Positions 17,701 to 28,948 are shown, numbered from the stretch's first letter. The stretch: DNA of 64,000 bases from JACDAN01 sp963827705 (GCA_963827705.1 CAWHBN010000013.1:359428-423427); one strand, 5' to 3'. Program-made: numbers and translations. The notes: a model not told the origin generated them from the sequence alone.

Positions 17701-18402
17701 GTGCTGCGGTTTCGCGGGGTCTTGGTCCTCCTGGTCTGCGTGGTGTCCTTCGGCTGGGGAGCCGCCGGTGCGGCGACGCCGGAGCGCGCTGCCTTCGACG
17801 TCAGGCTCACCGGCACGCTGACGAAGGACTGGACCGTCCGCCGGACCTTTGAGGGCGAGTGCACCGAGGTGACGACGCACGCGGGTCAGTGGCGGATGAG
17901 TCTCGGAACCCGTCGCCGATCGAGGCTCGCCTTCACCTTCCGGGGCCGCGGCCGGCGGCTCGGGATCTCGCCGTCCCTGGTGCGCTCGATCGCCGGGACC
18001 GCGACCCAGGGCGGCTCCGTGCTTCTCACTACGGGAGGCCCAGCCTGTGTCGCCTCGATCCGTAAGGTGCGCTGCGCCCTCAGCCGGGCGAACTTCCGAG
18101 GCGCGACGGTCCGCCTGACTACGCCCCGCGCCGGCCGGGCTCGCTTCACGATGCTCAGGGGAGTCTCTGCCGCTCGGTCGTTCCCCAGAGCGTGTCCCGA
18201 GGAGCCGGCGGACATCCGGGCGCTTCGCACGGACCTTCGCCTCGCCGACGCGCCGCTCTCCGCGGCGGACGTCTTCGGCCGAGACGTTCCGCGCTTCTAC
18301 ATCCGCGGCAACACGACCCAGGTGACGACGATCGATGGCGAGTACAACGGCAAGGTGACCGAGCGCGTCCGCTGGACGCTCACGTTCACGCGGGTCGGCT
18401 AG
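17701..18402 (+). CDS. Secreted protein of unknown function
   Basis: 233 residues from GTG 17701. The N-terminus is a classic Sec signal peptide: basic VLRFRG, a hydrophobic core of about 15 residues, then AAGA before ATPERAAFD, where cleavage is likely. The mature part is rich in Arg, Thr and beta-forming residues and has four to five cysteines (in GECTEV, PACVAS, VRCALS, RACPEE) that could form disulfides outside the cell. I recognise no domain. The 3' end overlaps the convergent DUF488 gene by 4 bases. An upstream TTG at 17668 would add 11 residues and spoil the signal peptide, so it is disfavoured. Confidence 0.7.
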   Translation: MLRFRGVLVLLVCVVSFGWGAAGAATPERAAFDVRLTGTLTKDWTVRRTFEGECTEVTTHAGQWRMSLGTRRRSRLAFTFRGRGRRLGISPSLVRSIAGTATQGGSVLLTTGGPACVASIRKVRCALSRANFRGATVRLTTPRAGRARFTMLRGVSAARSFPRACPEEPADIRALRTDLRLADAPLSAADVFGRDVPRFYIRGNTTQVTTIDGEYNGKVTERVRWTLTFTRVG

Positions 18403-18914
18403 GCGACGAGCTCACCGCAGAGATAGAGCCGGCCGTCCCGCGACTCTGCCTCGTGCTCGAGGCGGTGAGGCTCGACGCCGTCGGGAGACAGGTGCAGCAC
18501 CTCGTGGCCGCGCGCGACCAGGAGGTCGGCGATGAAGCGCCGGTGGCACTTCGCCCACGGCGTCTCGGCGCACATGACGCACGGTGCGGCCTCGGCGAGG
18601 ACCGAGGCAAGCGCCGTCTGCCATTTCTCCGTGCGCATCCGGGCGGCGTAGCTGCGGAACGCGGGCTGACGAATGCAGCCGAAGCGCTCCTCTCCGGGCT
18701 CGCCGCTGAGGCGCCCGCCGAGCGCTTCGGCGTGGCGGTAGGCGATCCCGGACTCGGCGAGAGCCCGCTCGAGAGCGCCGCGGTTGTACTGCGGATTGCG
18801 GCGCGATCCGGGGTAGCGACGGACGTCGACGAGCGTTTGAACTCCCGCCCGTTGGAGCATCTCCAAGAGCACCGCCGCAGGCCTGGTTCCGTGCCCGATT
18901 GACCACACCCTCAT
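18399..18914 (-). CDS. DUF488 family protein
   Basis: 171-residue member of the DUF488 family. It begins MRVWSIGHGT and has LVDVRRYPGSRRNPQYN, the family hallmark, plus CAETPWAKCHRRFIADLL near the C-terminus with a conserved Cys/His cluster. The function of the family is unsettled; roles in nucleic-acid or redox biology have been suggested. It is divergent from the release-factor-like gene; its start codon lies inside that gene's promoter region (18899-18926), so the two could be expressed in competition. Confidence 0.88.
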   Translation of the reverse strand: MRVWSIGHGTRPAAVLLEMLQRAGVQTLVDVRRYPGSRRNPQYNRGALERALAESGIAYRHAEALGGRLSGEPGEERFGCIRQPAFRSYAARMRTEKWQTALASVLAEAAPCVMCAETPWAKCHRRFIADLLVARGHEVLHLSPDGVEPHRLEHEAESRDGRLYLCGELVA

Positions 18915-18926
18915 TACCCCTAGAAT
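18899..18926 (+). promoter_or_regulatory. Promoter of the release-factor-like gene, leaderless
   Basis: TTGACC at 18899-18904 and TAGAAT at 18921-18926 are separated by 16 bases, a good sigma-70-type promoter. The GTG start at 18935 is 8 bases after the -10, so the transcript should start at or next to the start codon. Confidence 0.6.
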
Positions 18927-18934
18927 CGCGGTCC

Positions 18935-20077
18935 GTGGCCAGCTCAGTGACGTGGGACACGCTGCGGCAGCTCGCCGGATTCCGAGCGGCGAAGGGCTGC
19001 GCGATCAGCCTCTACGTCGACCTCCATCCGAGCGACTCGCCGACCGCCGGCGATGCAGCGACGCGGGTCAACTCCCTCGTCGACCAGGGCGCGAAGTCGA
19101 ACGGCGCCAACCGCGGTGACCAGACCCACGAGCAGCGGGTCGGGCTCCGCGAGGACTTCGAGCGGATCAAGCACTTCTTCAGCGAGGAGTTCGACCGGGA
19201 CGGCGCCCACGGCGTCGCGGTGTTCTGCGCCGGGCTCGACAACGTCTGGGAGGCGCTGCCGCTCAGCGAGCCGGTGCCCGACGAGATCAAGGTCGGACGC
19301 GACCTCTACCTGGCACCGCTCGTACCGCTCGTCGGCCGCGGCGAGGGTGCGGTCGTGGCGCACGTAGGCCGGGAGCTGGGCCTCCTCTACCGGCTGCGCG
19401 CCGGGAGGCTCGAGAAGATCGCCGACCTCTCGGAGGAACAGCCGGGGCAGCACGACCAGGGCGGCTGGTCACAGTCGCGGTACCAGCGCCACATCGACGA
19501 GCTCGCGAAGAACCACTTGAAGACGGTCGCCGCAGTCCTCGAGCGGCAGCTGCGACGACTCCAATTCCCCGGCGTAGTCGTCGTCTGCCCCGAGGAGCTA
19601 AAGAGCGAGTTCGCCGATGTCCTCGCCGCCGATGCGCGAAACGCGATCGTCGGCTGGACGACTGCCGAATCGCATGCTTCGCCGACGGAGCTCTACGAGG
19701 TTTCGCAGCCCGTGCTCGAGAAGGGGCACCGGCAGCGGGAGTCTGAGCTCGTGGCGCGCTGGAAGGAGGAGGCGGGGCGAAACGGCCGAGCCGCATCCGG
19801 CTGGGAGGAGACGCTCGAGGCCGCATCGGACGGGCGTGTCGAGTGCCTCGTCTTCCAGGAAGGCGTCGAGCAATCAGCGTGGCAGTGCGCGGCGTGCGGC
19901 CGTGTGAGCGTCAAGGGCGGACGCTGCCCGCTCGACGGGATGGAGATGGAGCAGCGGGACGAGGGCCTTGACCTCGCCGTCCACCAGGTGCTGGCCCACG
20001 GCGGCCAGGTGCTCGCGCTCCGCGACCAGCCGGACCTGGAACCCGTGGGCGGCGTCGCCGCGATCCTGCGTTATTAG
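18935..20077 (+). CDS. Bacterial archaeo-eukaryotic release factor (baeRF) family protein, Vms1/eRF1-like
   Basis: 380-residue protein of the bacterial eRF1-like group, related to the peptidyl-tRNA hydrolase domain of Vms1. The telling segment is GGWSQSRYQRHIDELAKNH at residues 176 onward, which occupies the place of the GGQ loop of release factors and ends in the conserved glutamine (Gln180). A later helix-rich domain contains VVVVCPEELKSEF, and the C-terminus has a zinc-ribbon-like pair, CAACG and CPLDG. The expected role is release of peptides from stalled ribosomes or binding to ribosomes under stress; this is inferred from relatives. GTG 18935 is chosen from promoter spacing. A small coiled-coil gene follows. 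Confidence 0.8.
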   Translation: MASSVTWDTLRQLAGFRAAKGCAISLYVDLHPSDSPTAGDAATRVNSLVDQGAKSNGANRGDQTHEQRVGLREDFERIKHFFSEEFDRDGAHGVAVFCAGLDNVWEALPLSEPVPDEIKVGRDLYLAPLVPLVGRGEGAVVAHVGRELGLLYRLRAGRLEKIADLSEEQPGQHDQGGWSQSRYQRHIDELAKNHLKTVAAVLERQLRRLQFPGVVVVCPEELKSEFADVLAADARNAIVGWTTAESHASPTELYEVSQPVLEKGHRQRESELVARWKEEAGRNGRAASGWEETLEAASDGRVECLVFQEGVEQSAWQCAACGRVSVKGGRCPLDGMEMEQRDEGLDLAVHQVLAHGGQVLALRDQPDLEPVGGVAAILRY

Positions 20078-20090
20078 GAACCTCGCGGCG

Positions 20091-20096
20091 TAGCAT
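20091..20096 (+). promoter_or_regulatory. Putative -10 hexamer of the small coiled-coil gene
   Basis: TAGCAT ends 8 bases before the ATG at 20105, again a leaderless spacing; no -35 is visible. Confidence 0.35.
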
Positions 20097-20104
20097 CTGG
20101 CGCG

Positions 20105-20329
20105 ATGACGACGAAGGACGACATCGCGAGCGTCGCCGGACAGCTGGCGACCCTGACTCGAACCGTCGAAGAGATGGCGGAGGAACTCAAAGCGCTGACC
20201 CAGCGTGCTGAGAGCCAGAGAGAGCGTTCGAACACCCAGCAAGAGCGGATCGAGCTCGCGGCGAAAGAGCTCACAGACGTGAGCGACCGCCTGCAAGCGG
20301 CCGCGAACGCACTCCGAGACTCGATCTGA
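20105..20329 (+). CDS. Small coiled-coil protein of unknown function
   Basis: 74 residues, almost wholly helical with heptad spacing of hydrophobic residues from about residue 8 to 70 (for example LATLTRTVEEMAEELKALTQ). There are no cysteines, no membrane segment and no known domain. It lies 27 bases after the release-factor-like gene with its own possible -10 element, and 5 bases before the end of the convergent aconitase gene. It probably forms a homodimeric or partner-bound coiled coil; its partner is unknown. Confidence 0.65.
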   Translation: MTTKDDIASVAGQLATLTRTVEEMAEELKALTQRAESQRERSNTQQERIELAAKELTDVSDRLQAAANALRDSI

Positions 20330-20334
20330 GCCGA

Positions 20335-23088
<2,754 letters not shown>

Positions 23089-23096
23089 CAGAGACG

Positions 23097-23102
23097 ATCT
23101 TA
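23097..23102 (-). promoter_or_regulatory. Putative -10 hexamer of acnA
   Basis: Minus-strand TAAGAT lies 8 bases before the acnA ATG. The 21-base gap to rmuC means any -35 would fall inside the end of rmuC; none is obvious. Confidence 0.35.
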
Positions 23103-23109
23103 GTCGGGC

Positions 23110-24138
23110 TTAGGCGGCGTCCAGGGCTCGCGGAAGCTCTTCCGCCTCAGCGGCCTCGACGGCTTCCGGCTCCCATTCGGTCGCGCGCTCGAGGCTCGTT
23201 CCGAGCCGTTCCAGCCGGCGATCCGCCTCGCTGTACTTCGTCTGGGCGTTCGCGATGTGCTTGCCGACCACCTCGAAGTCGCCGCGGAAGCGGTCGAAGT
23301 CCTTGCCGATCTGGGCGCAGAAGGCCATGACGTCCTGGGCGTGCCGTTCGATCTGGAGTGCCCGAAGCCCCTGCGTGACCATCAGGAGGTACGCGTGGAG
23401 CGTGCTCGGGGACACGGGGATGACGCGCTTTCCATGGGCGTAAGCGGAGAGGTTCCCGGTCTTCCCGCACACGAGCTCGTAGTACACGGCCTCGGAGGGG
23501 AGGTACATGAACGCGAAGTCGAACGTCCCCTCGGCGGGGCGGACGTACTTCGCGGCGATGGCATCGATGTGCCCCTTCACATCTCGGCCGAATGCCTTCT
23601 CATGTAACTCGCGCTCGTCGTCGCCCTCAGCGTTCGCGAGCCGCTCGAAGTTGTCGAGCGGGAACTTCGCGTCGACGGGCAGTAGCTTGTCGACGCGGAT
23701 CACTGCATCGACGCGCTCGCCGGACCGGAACGTGTACTGCAGGCGGTACGCGTCCGCCGGGAGCATGTCCCGCAGGAGGTTGGCGAGCAGCATCTCTCCG
23801 ACGCCGCCCCTCGCTTTCGGCGGCCGAAGAGCCTGCTCCAGCCGACCGAGGTCTGCTGCCTTCTGGAGCATCTGGGCGGCGGTCCCGTCGAGCTTGCTCA
23901 GCCGGTCGACGATCTGGGTCGCCGTGTGGCCCGCCGTCTGCTGACTCGAGAGAAGGCGGCCGTCGAGCCCCTCGAGCCGGCGGTCGAAGCCCTCGTGAGC
24001 CTCGGACAGACGGCGGTCGAAGCGCTCCTCGACCGAGCCGAGGCGGCTCTCGATCAGCTCGCGAATCGTTCGCACGACGACGGTGCCGGCGATCGCGACC
24101 GCGGCGGCCAAACCAAGGGTGAGCAAGACAGTCCCCAT
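23110..24138 (-). CDS. rmuC: DNA recombination protein RmuC
   Basis: 342 residues. One N-terminal membrane helix (VLLTLGLAAAVAIAGTVVV), then a long coiled coil to about residue 100, then the RmuC nuclease-like domain: LRDMLPADAYRLQYTFRSGERVDAVIRVDKLLPVDAKFPLDNFERL and FDFAFMYLPSEAVYYELV, both characteristic. RmuC limits DNA inversions and rearrangements in E. coli and is linked to genome-integrity control. It lies just upstream of acnA on the same strand with a 21-base gap. Confidence 0.92.
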   Translation of the reverse strand: MGTVLLTLGLAAAVAIAGTVVVRTIRELIESRLGSVEERFDRRLSEAHEGFDRRLEGLDGRLLSSQQTAGHTATQIVDRLSKLDGTAAQMLQKAADLGRLEQALRPPKARGGVGEMLLANLLRDMLPADAYRLQYTFRSGERVDAVIRVDKLLPVDAKFPLDNFERLANAEGDDERELHEKAFGRDVKGHIDAIAAKYVRPAEGTFDFAFMYLPSEAVYYELVCGKTGNLSAYAHGKRVIPVSPSTLHAYLLMVTQGLRALQIERHAQDVMAFCAQIGKDFDRFRGDFEVVGKHIANAQTKYSEADRRLERLGTSLERATEWEPEAVEAAEAEELPRALDAA

Positions 24139-24175
24139 AGGACTGAAGAACGCTAGAGATCGGATCGGACGGCAT

Positions 24176-24201
24176 CGGGGCGGCGCGCCCGCGCCGCCCC
24201 G
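24176..24201 (-). terminator. Strong GC hairpin after the CsbD-like gene
   Basis: An 11-bp stem CGGGGCGGCGC/GCGCCGCCCCG with a 4-base loop lies just past the stop of the small minus-strand gene and before rmuC. There is no T-tract, so it may act as a Rho-aided terminator or insulate the two genes. Confidence 0.55.
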
Positions 24202-24210
24202 ACAGCCTGT

Positions 24211-24411
24211 CTACAGCGGGTTTTCGCGCTCCGCCTGGTGCGAGGCGGCGTCGTCGCGGGCTTCCTGCGCCATGTCCTCTGCTTGTTCGGCGCGGTCCTC
24301 GGCGGCTCCCTGCGCCTCCTGGTGCATCCCTTCCGACTTCATTTCGGCGTTGTCGGTCATGTCGCCGGCGGCCTGCTTGCTTCGGCCGAGCAGCTTGTCG
24401 AGAAAGCTCAT
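24211..24411 (-). CDS. Small CsbD-like stress protein
   Basis: 66 residues, highly charged and hydrophilic, rich in Ala, Glu, Asp and Gln, with a repeated pattern (KQAAGDMTDNAEMKSEGMHQ, then EAQGAAEDRAEQAEDMAQ) resembling CsbD/YjbJ general stress proteins. The ATG at 24411 is fixed by a GGAGGAGAG ribosome site directly upstream. The longer open frame upstream is not used. Such proteins are usually induced by stress and are intrinsically disordered; family membership here is moderate. Confidence 0.65.
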   Translation of the reverse strand: MSFLDKLLGRSKQAAGDMTDNAEMKSEGMHQEAQGAAEDRAEQAEDMAQEARDDAASHQAERENPL

Positions 24412-24493
24412 CTCTCCTCCGATCGTTGGCGGCAGCCAAGCAGTATGAACCACGCCGAGCGTGAGGCCGTCGTAGCTACCATCCCCGCGCGAG

Positions 24494-25180
24494 ATGGCCC
24501 GGAAAGTCAAGACTCCTCCACCGCCCAGGCGCGCCGTCCAGGCGCCCAAGCAGCGCGCAACTCCGCGCGACGACGCGCGGAACAAGAAGATCCTGTATGT
24601 GATCGGCGCCTCCGGATTCGTGATGCTCGCGCTCGTCGTCGGCTTCTTCGCCCTCTCGGGCGGCGGCGACGACGCCGAGAGCGCCGAGGGGGCGGTCGCG
24701 ACGATCAAGGCCGCCGGGTGGACGTACCAGAAGACCAAGGATCAGGGCAGGACGCACGTGCCCGAGCTCGAGGCCGGTTTCAAGTACAACACGGTGCCGG
24801 GGACGAGCGGCGAGCATTCGAACCAGACGGTCGTCTACGGCGTCTACGACCAGCAGGTCTCGGAGATCAACTACGTCCACAACCTCGAGCACGGCGCGAT
24901 CGGGATGTTCTACGGGCCCGACGTGCCCGAGGAGACCGTAGCCCAGATGCAGGAGTTCTACAACAAGGATCCGAGGGGCCTGATCATGGCTCCCGACGAC
25001 CGGCTGGGCGACCAGATCGCGCTCACCGCCTGGACGCACATCGCGAAGGGCAAGACCTTCGACGAGGAGGTCTTCGAGACGTTCGTCGACGAGTTCGGCT
25101 TCCGCGGGCCCGAGTCGTGCAAGAACGACATCGAGCAGGGCTGCTTCCGCCGGGAGAACCTCGAGCCCGGCAACCAGTAG
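24494..25180 (+). CDS. DUF3105 domain membrane-anchored protein
   Basis: 228 residues: a basic, proline-rich cytoplasmic tail (residues 1-33), one membrane helix (ILYVIGASGFVMLALVVGFFAL), and an extracellular DUF3105 domain. The domain shows VYGVYDQQVSEINYVHNLEHGAIGMFYGPDV, with the conserved histidines, and two late cysteines (ESCKND, QGCFRR) that may pair. The family is common in actinobacteria and its function is unknown. A TACCAT element 12 bases upstream of the ATG could be the -10. Confidence 0.85.
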   Translation: MARKVKTPPPPRRAVQAPKQRATPRDDARNKKILYVIGASGFVMLALVVGFFALSGGGDDAESAEGAVATIKAAGWTYQKTKDQGRTHVPELEAGFKYNTVPGTSGEHSNQTVVYGVYDQQVSEINYVHNLEHGAIGMFYGPDVPEETVAQMQEFYNKDPRGLIMAPDDRLGDQIALTAWTHIAKGKTFDEEVFETFVDEFGFRGPESCKNDIEQGCFRRENLEPGNQ

Positions 25181-25196
25181 CGCCTATCCTTGGCCG

Positions 25197-25284
25197 GCCG
25201 GGGTGGCGAAACTGGCTATACGCGGCTGACTTAAAATCAGCTGTCCCCTACGGGGGCGTGCGGGTTCGAGTCCCGCCCCCGGCA
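25197..25284 (+). tRNA. tRNA-Leu (anticodon UAA)
   Basis: 88-nt class II tRNA. The acceptor stem GCCGGGG pairs with CCCCGGC at 25277-25283 with A at 25284; the anticodon arm GCTGA/TCAGC encloses CTTAAAA, giving anticodon TAA at 25232-25234; a long variable arm and the T arm GCGGG-TTCGAGT-CCCGC follow. CCA is not encoded. TATCCT at 25185-25190 is a likely -10. It reads the rare UUA codon. Confidence 0.96.
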
Positions 25285-25297
25285 CCTCACTGATCCC

Positions 25298-25624
25298 TTG
25301 CTCCTCGTCCTGGCCATCGCCGTCGCCATCTTGTGGCTGCCGACGGGCTGGGGCATCGCGCTCGTCGCGGCTGCAGCGGTCTTCGAGCTCGCGGAGACGG
25401 GATTCTGGTTCTGGCTCTCGCGGCGCCGGAAGGCGGTGACAGGCGCAGAGGCACTGCCTGGCTCGAGGGGGTTGGTCGTTGTTGCGTGCCGGCCCCTGGG
25501 CCAGGTTCGCATCGACGGCGAGCTGTGGCGCGCGCGCTGCGAGGAAGGGGCGGACCCGGGCGACGAGATCGTGGTCGAACGGCTCGACCCCGAGCTGCTT
25601 CTGGTTGTGCGGAAGGCGACCTAG
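25298..25624 (+). CDS. NfeD-like membrane protein with OB-fold domain
   Basis: 108 residues. Two adjoining hydrophobic segments (residues about 1-14 and 18-33) are followed by a basic stop-transfer SRRRK and an OB-fold C-terminus, ALPGSRGLVVVACRPLGQVRIDGELWRA through PGDEIVVERLDPELLLVV, the pattern of NfeD/SPFH-partner proteins. The short NfeD form usually helps membrane-domain proteins; no SPFH/stomatin gene is adjacent here. The TTG start at 25298 is the only one that keeps the first helix; it lies only 13 bases after the tRNA, so the two may be co-transcribed. Confidence 0.7.
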   Translation: MLLVLAIAVAILWLPTGWGIALVAAAAVFELAETGFWFWLSRRRKAVTGAEALPGSRGLVVVACRPLGQVRIDGELWRARCEEGADPGDEIVVERLDPELLLVVRKAT

Positions 25625-25627
25625 ACT
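25622..25627 (+). promoter_or_regulatory. Putative -10 hexamer of the glutamate dehydrogenase gene
   Basis: TAGACT overlaps the NfeD-like stop codon and ends 9 bases before the GTG at 25637, compatible with a leaderless transcript. Confidence 0.35.
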
Positions 25628-25636
25628 CTGCTGCCC

Positions 25637-26914
25637 GTGGCGCTCGACGTCGAACAGGCAGCACTCGAATGGGATTCGCCGCTCTTCCGCATGGCGGTCG
25701 CGCAGTTCGAGCAGGGGCTCGAGCACGCAGACGTCGAGGAGGACGTCGCAGAGCGCCTGCGGTACCCCGAGCGCGCGCTGATGATGTCAGTGCCGGTCCG
25801 CCGTGACGACGGCTCGCTGCACGTGCTCCCCGGCTATCGCGTGCAGCACTCGACCGTGCTGGGGCCGACGAAGGGCGGCCTCCGCTACGACCCCCACGTG
25901 TCGCTCGGCGAGTGCACTGCGCTCGCGATGTGGATGACCTGGAAGTGCGCGCTGCTGCGGATCCCCTACGGCGGCGCGAAGGGCGGCATCCGCTGCAACC
26001 CGCGAGAGATGTCCGCGACCGAGCTCGAGCGGATGACCCGCCGCTACACGATCGAGCTGCGGCCCGTGATCGGGCCCGAGGAGGACATCCCCGCTCCAGA
26101 CATGGCCACGAACGAGAAGACGATGGCCTGGATCATGGACACGTACTCGATGGTCGAGGGGTATGCGGTGCCGGAGATCGTGACGGGAAAGCCGGTCTCG
26201 ATCGGCGGCTCCGTCTTCCGCCGCGAGGCGACCGGCGCCGGCGTCGTCATGGTCGTCGAGCGCGCCTGCCGGCGACTCGGCTGGGAGCTCACCGAGCAGC
26301 GCTGCGTCGTCCAGGGTTACGGGAACGTCGGCGGTGTGGCCGCGCACGAGCTCGCGGCGCGCGGTGCCCGGGTGATGGCCGTTTCGGACATCTCCGGAGG
26401 GGTCTACTCCGAGGCCGGACTGGACCTGGCCGCCGTGGACGGGTGGATCGAGGAGCAAGGCTCGCTCGACGGCTACCCGGACGCTCAGCATGTCTCGAAC
26501 TCCGATCTCCTCGAGCTCCCGTGTGACGTCCTCGTCCTCGCCGCGCTGGAGGATCAGATCACGGCGGAGAACGTCGGCCGGATCGAGGCGAAGATGGTCG
26601 CGGAGGGGGCGAACGGGCCGACGACCGTCGAGGCCGACGCGATCCTCGCCGAGCGCGGCATCGTCGTCCTCCCGGACATCCTCACGAATGCCGGCGGCGT
26701 CACCGTCTCCTATTTCGAGTGGGTCCAGGATCTCGGACGGTTGTTCTGGGGCCGGGACGAGATCCGGGACAAGCTCGCCGAGAAGCTCGAAGACGCATTC
26801 GACCGCGTCTGGGACCTGTCCGACCAGCTCGGCATCACCCTGCGGCAGGCCGCGCTGGTCGCCGCCATCCGCGAGGTGGCCGGGGCCTTGACCGCACGCG
26901 GCATCTACCCGTGA
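25637..26914 (+). CDS. gdhA: Glutamate dehydrogenase (Glu/Leu/Phe/Val dehydrogenase family)
   Basis: 425 residues, cytoplasmic. It interconverts glutamate and 2-oxoglutarate plus ammonia. The substrate domain has GYRVQHSTVLGPTKGGLRY, the catalytic lysine segment RIPYGGAKGGI, and PAPDMATNEKTMAWIMDTYS; the Rossmann domain has VVQGYGNVGGVAAHELAARGA. AEGANGPTT and LPDILTNAGGVTVSYFEW finish the active site. This is the smaller, NAD-type hexameric form typical of catabolic GDH. Coupled to a CBS-domain gene through a GTGA overlap. Confidence 0.94.
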   Translation: MALDVEQAALEWDSPLFRMAVAQFEQGLEHADVEEDVAERLRYPERALMMSVPVRRDDGSLHVLPGYRVQHSTVLGPTKGGLRYDPHVSLGECTALAMWMTWKCALLRIPYGGAKGGIRCNPREMSATELERMTRRYTIELRPVIGPEEDIPAPDMATNEKTMAWIMDTYSMVEGYAVPEIVTGKPVSIGGSVFRREATGAGVVMVVERACRRLGWELTEQRCVVQGYGNVGGVAAHELAARGARVMAVSDISGGVYSEAGLDLAAVDGWIEEQGSLDGYPDAQHVSNSDLLELPCDVLVLAALEDQITAENVGRIEAKMVAEGANGPTTVEADAILAERGIVVLPDILTNAGGVTVSYFEWVQDLGRLFWGRDEIRDKLAEKLEDAFDRVWDLSDQLGITLRQAALVAAIREVAGALTARGIYP

Positions 26915-27318
26915 CGATCGTCCGCGAGGCGATGCTCTCCGACCCGCCGACGCTCGAGGTGGGCGACAGCGCGCAGGACGCCGGGCAGGCGCTGGCCCGG
27001 CCGGAAGTCCGCGCGGTCTTCGTCTGCGACGGAGAGCGCTTCGTCGGCGTCGTCACGCGGAAGACGCTCGTTCGCGAGGTGGTCGCCACCGGTCGGGATC
27101 CCAGGGAGACCCCGGTCGGGGAGATTGCCGAGGAGCCGCACTGGACCGTGGACGCCGAGGCTCCGGTCGACGAGGCCTTCCGGTTCATGGAGGAGAAGGA
27201 CGCCGAGCGTGTCCCCGTCGTGCAGGGGGAGCGGCTGGTGGGAGTCCTCTCCAGAAGCGGGATCCAGCGACGGCTGGCGGAGGACGACCCGCCGCAGGCC
27301 GAGCCCGAACTGGTCTAG
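26911..27318 (+). CDS. CBS-domain pair protein
   Basis: 135 residues made of two CBS motifs: MLSDPPTLEVGDSAQDAGQAL through VGVVTRKTLVRE, and IAEEPHWTVDAEAPVDEAFRF through LVGVLSRSGIQRRL. CBS pairs bind adenosyl ligands such as AMP, ATP or SAM and act as sensors. The GTG start lies in a GTGA overlap with gdhA, so it is probably co-translated; it may report energy charge to glutamate metabolism, which is inference. It overlaps the end of the convergent ppx/gppA gene. Confidence 0.88.
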   Translation: MTIVREAMLSDPPTLEVGDSAQDAGQALARPEVRAVFVCDGERFVGVVTRKTLVREVVATGRDPRETPVGEIAEEPHWTVDAEAPVDEAFRFMEEKDAERVPVVQGERLVGVLSRSGIQRRLAEDDPPQAEPELV

Positions 27319-28262
27319 CAGCAGGTGTAGGCGCCGGGAGGCGCGTCGCCCTCGACGGGCTCGGGGAGCTGCGCTGCCTCGAGCGCGATGCCGTGCAGGA
27401 TGTCGCGTTCGCTCACCGTGAGCGCGTCCAGGCCGAGTCGGCTCAGTGTCTCGCGGACGATGATCCCGCCGGCGACGATCACCGGTGCCCGGTCCGGGTG
27501 GAGGCCCGATCACTCCCGCTCTCGTACCGCGAGCGGCATGAGCGAAAGGCGCTCGACCTCTCGCTCGATCGCCTCGAGCGTCAGACGGTGGCCGTGGATC
27601 CGGTCGCGGTCGTACTGGTCCATCGCGAGGTCGATTGCGGCGAGGCTCGTGATCGTCCCCGCGACGCCGATCGCGTCGTCGACGACGAGATCCTCCGGGA
27701 TCGAGGCCGCGACATGCCCGGCACACGCGCCGAGCTCGGCCGCCGACGGCGGATCGCCGCGGAGGAACCGCTCGGTCAGCCGGACGGAGCCGATGTCGAG
27801 GCTGAGCCGCGAGTGGAGACCGTCAGGGCCGGCGACGACGAGCTCGGTGGAGCCGCCGCCGATGTCGAGAACGAGCGTCGGCCGGTCGAGCGACGGTCGC
27901 TCGTGACGCCGCGGAAGGTCAGCTCGGCCTCGTCGCTCGCCGCTGAGGAGCTGGGTCGTGAAGCCGTAGCTCCACTCGATCTCTCCGAGGAACGCCTCGC
28001 CGTTCTCCGCGTCCCGGACCGCGCTGGTCGCAACCAGGAGCGTCCGCTCCGCGCCGAGGCGCTCCGCCTCCCTCCGGTAGTCCGTCAGCACGTTCCGCAC
28101 GCGCGCGATCGGGAGCGGGAGCAGGCGCCGGCGGGAATCCACGCCCTCGCCGAGGCGGGTGATCTCCTGTCGCGCCACGACGTCCTCGACGCGGCCGTCG
28201 TCGACGTCGGCGACGAGCAGCCGTGTGGTGTTCGTCCCCTGGTCGATCGCGGCGACGCGCAT
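27315..28262 (-). CDS. Ppx/GppA family phosphatase, damaged by two pairs of compensating indels
   Basis: Exopolyphosphatase/pppGpp phosphatase fold. N-terminus MRVAAIDQGTNTTRLLVADV (ATG 28262) carries the ASKHA phosphate-1 motif and VLDIGGGSTELVV the second. Between them, the expected GEDEAELTFRGVTSDRR appears only in another frame: one extra base near 27938 and one missing base near 27900 restore the frame. Further on, an in-frame TGA at 27510-27512 follows REREs and the expected VIGLHPD reads as stop-SGLHPD; a lost G and a gained G within 10 bases explain it. After this the frame is good to the TAG at 27315 (VIVAGGIIVRETLSRLGLDAL). Probably an intact gene with assembly errors; otherwise a recent pseudogene. 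Confidence 0.8.
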
Positions 28263-28271
28263 GGCGGTGGC

Positions 28272-28277
28272 TACGCT
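28272..28277 (+). promoter_or_regulatory. Putative -10 hexamer of msrA
   Basis: TACGCT ends 6 bases before the msrA ATG at 28284, in the 21-base gap between divergent ppx/gppA and msrA starts. The gap is too short for ordinary leaders, which supports leaderless expression. Confidence 0.4.
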
Positions 28278-28283
28278 AGCCGC

Positions 28284-28940
<657 letters not shown>

Positions 28941-28948
28941 AGCTGCGC

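Noticed and set aside
25197..25298. tRNA-associated attachment site or integrated island
   Set aside because: No repeat of the tRNA 3' end and no integrase nearby; neighbouring genes are ordinary housekeeping genes.
27510..27512. In-frame TGA in ppx/gppA read as selenocysteine
   Set aside because: The residues around it are shifted relative to the family, which two nearby indels explain; no SECIS-like element was noted and the family has no catalytic Cys there.
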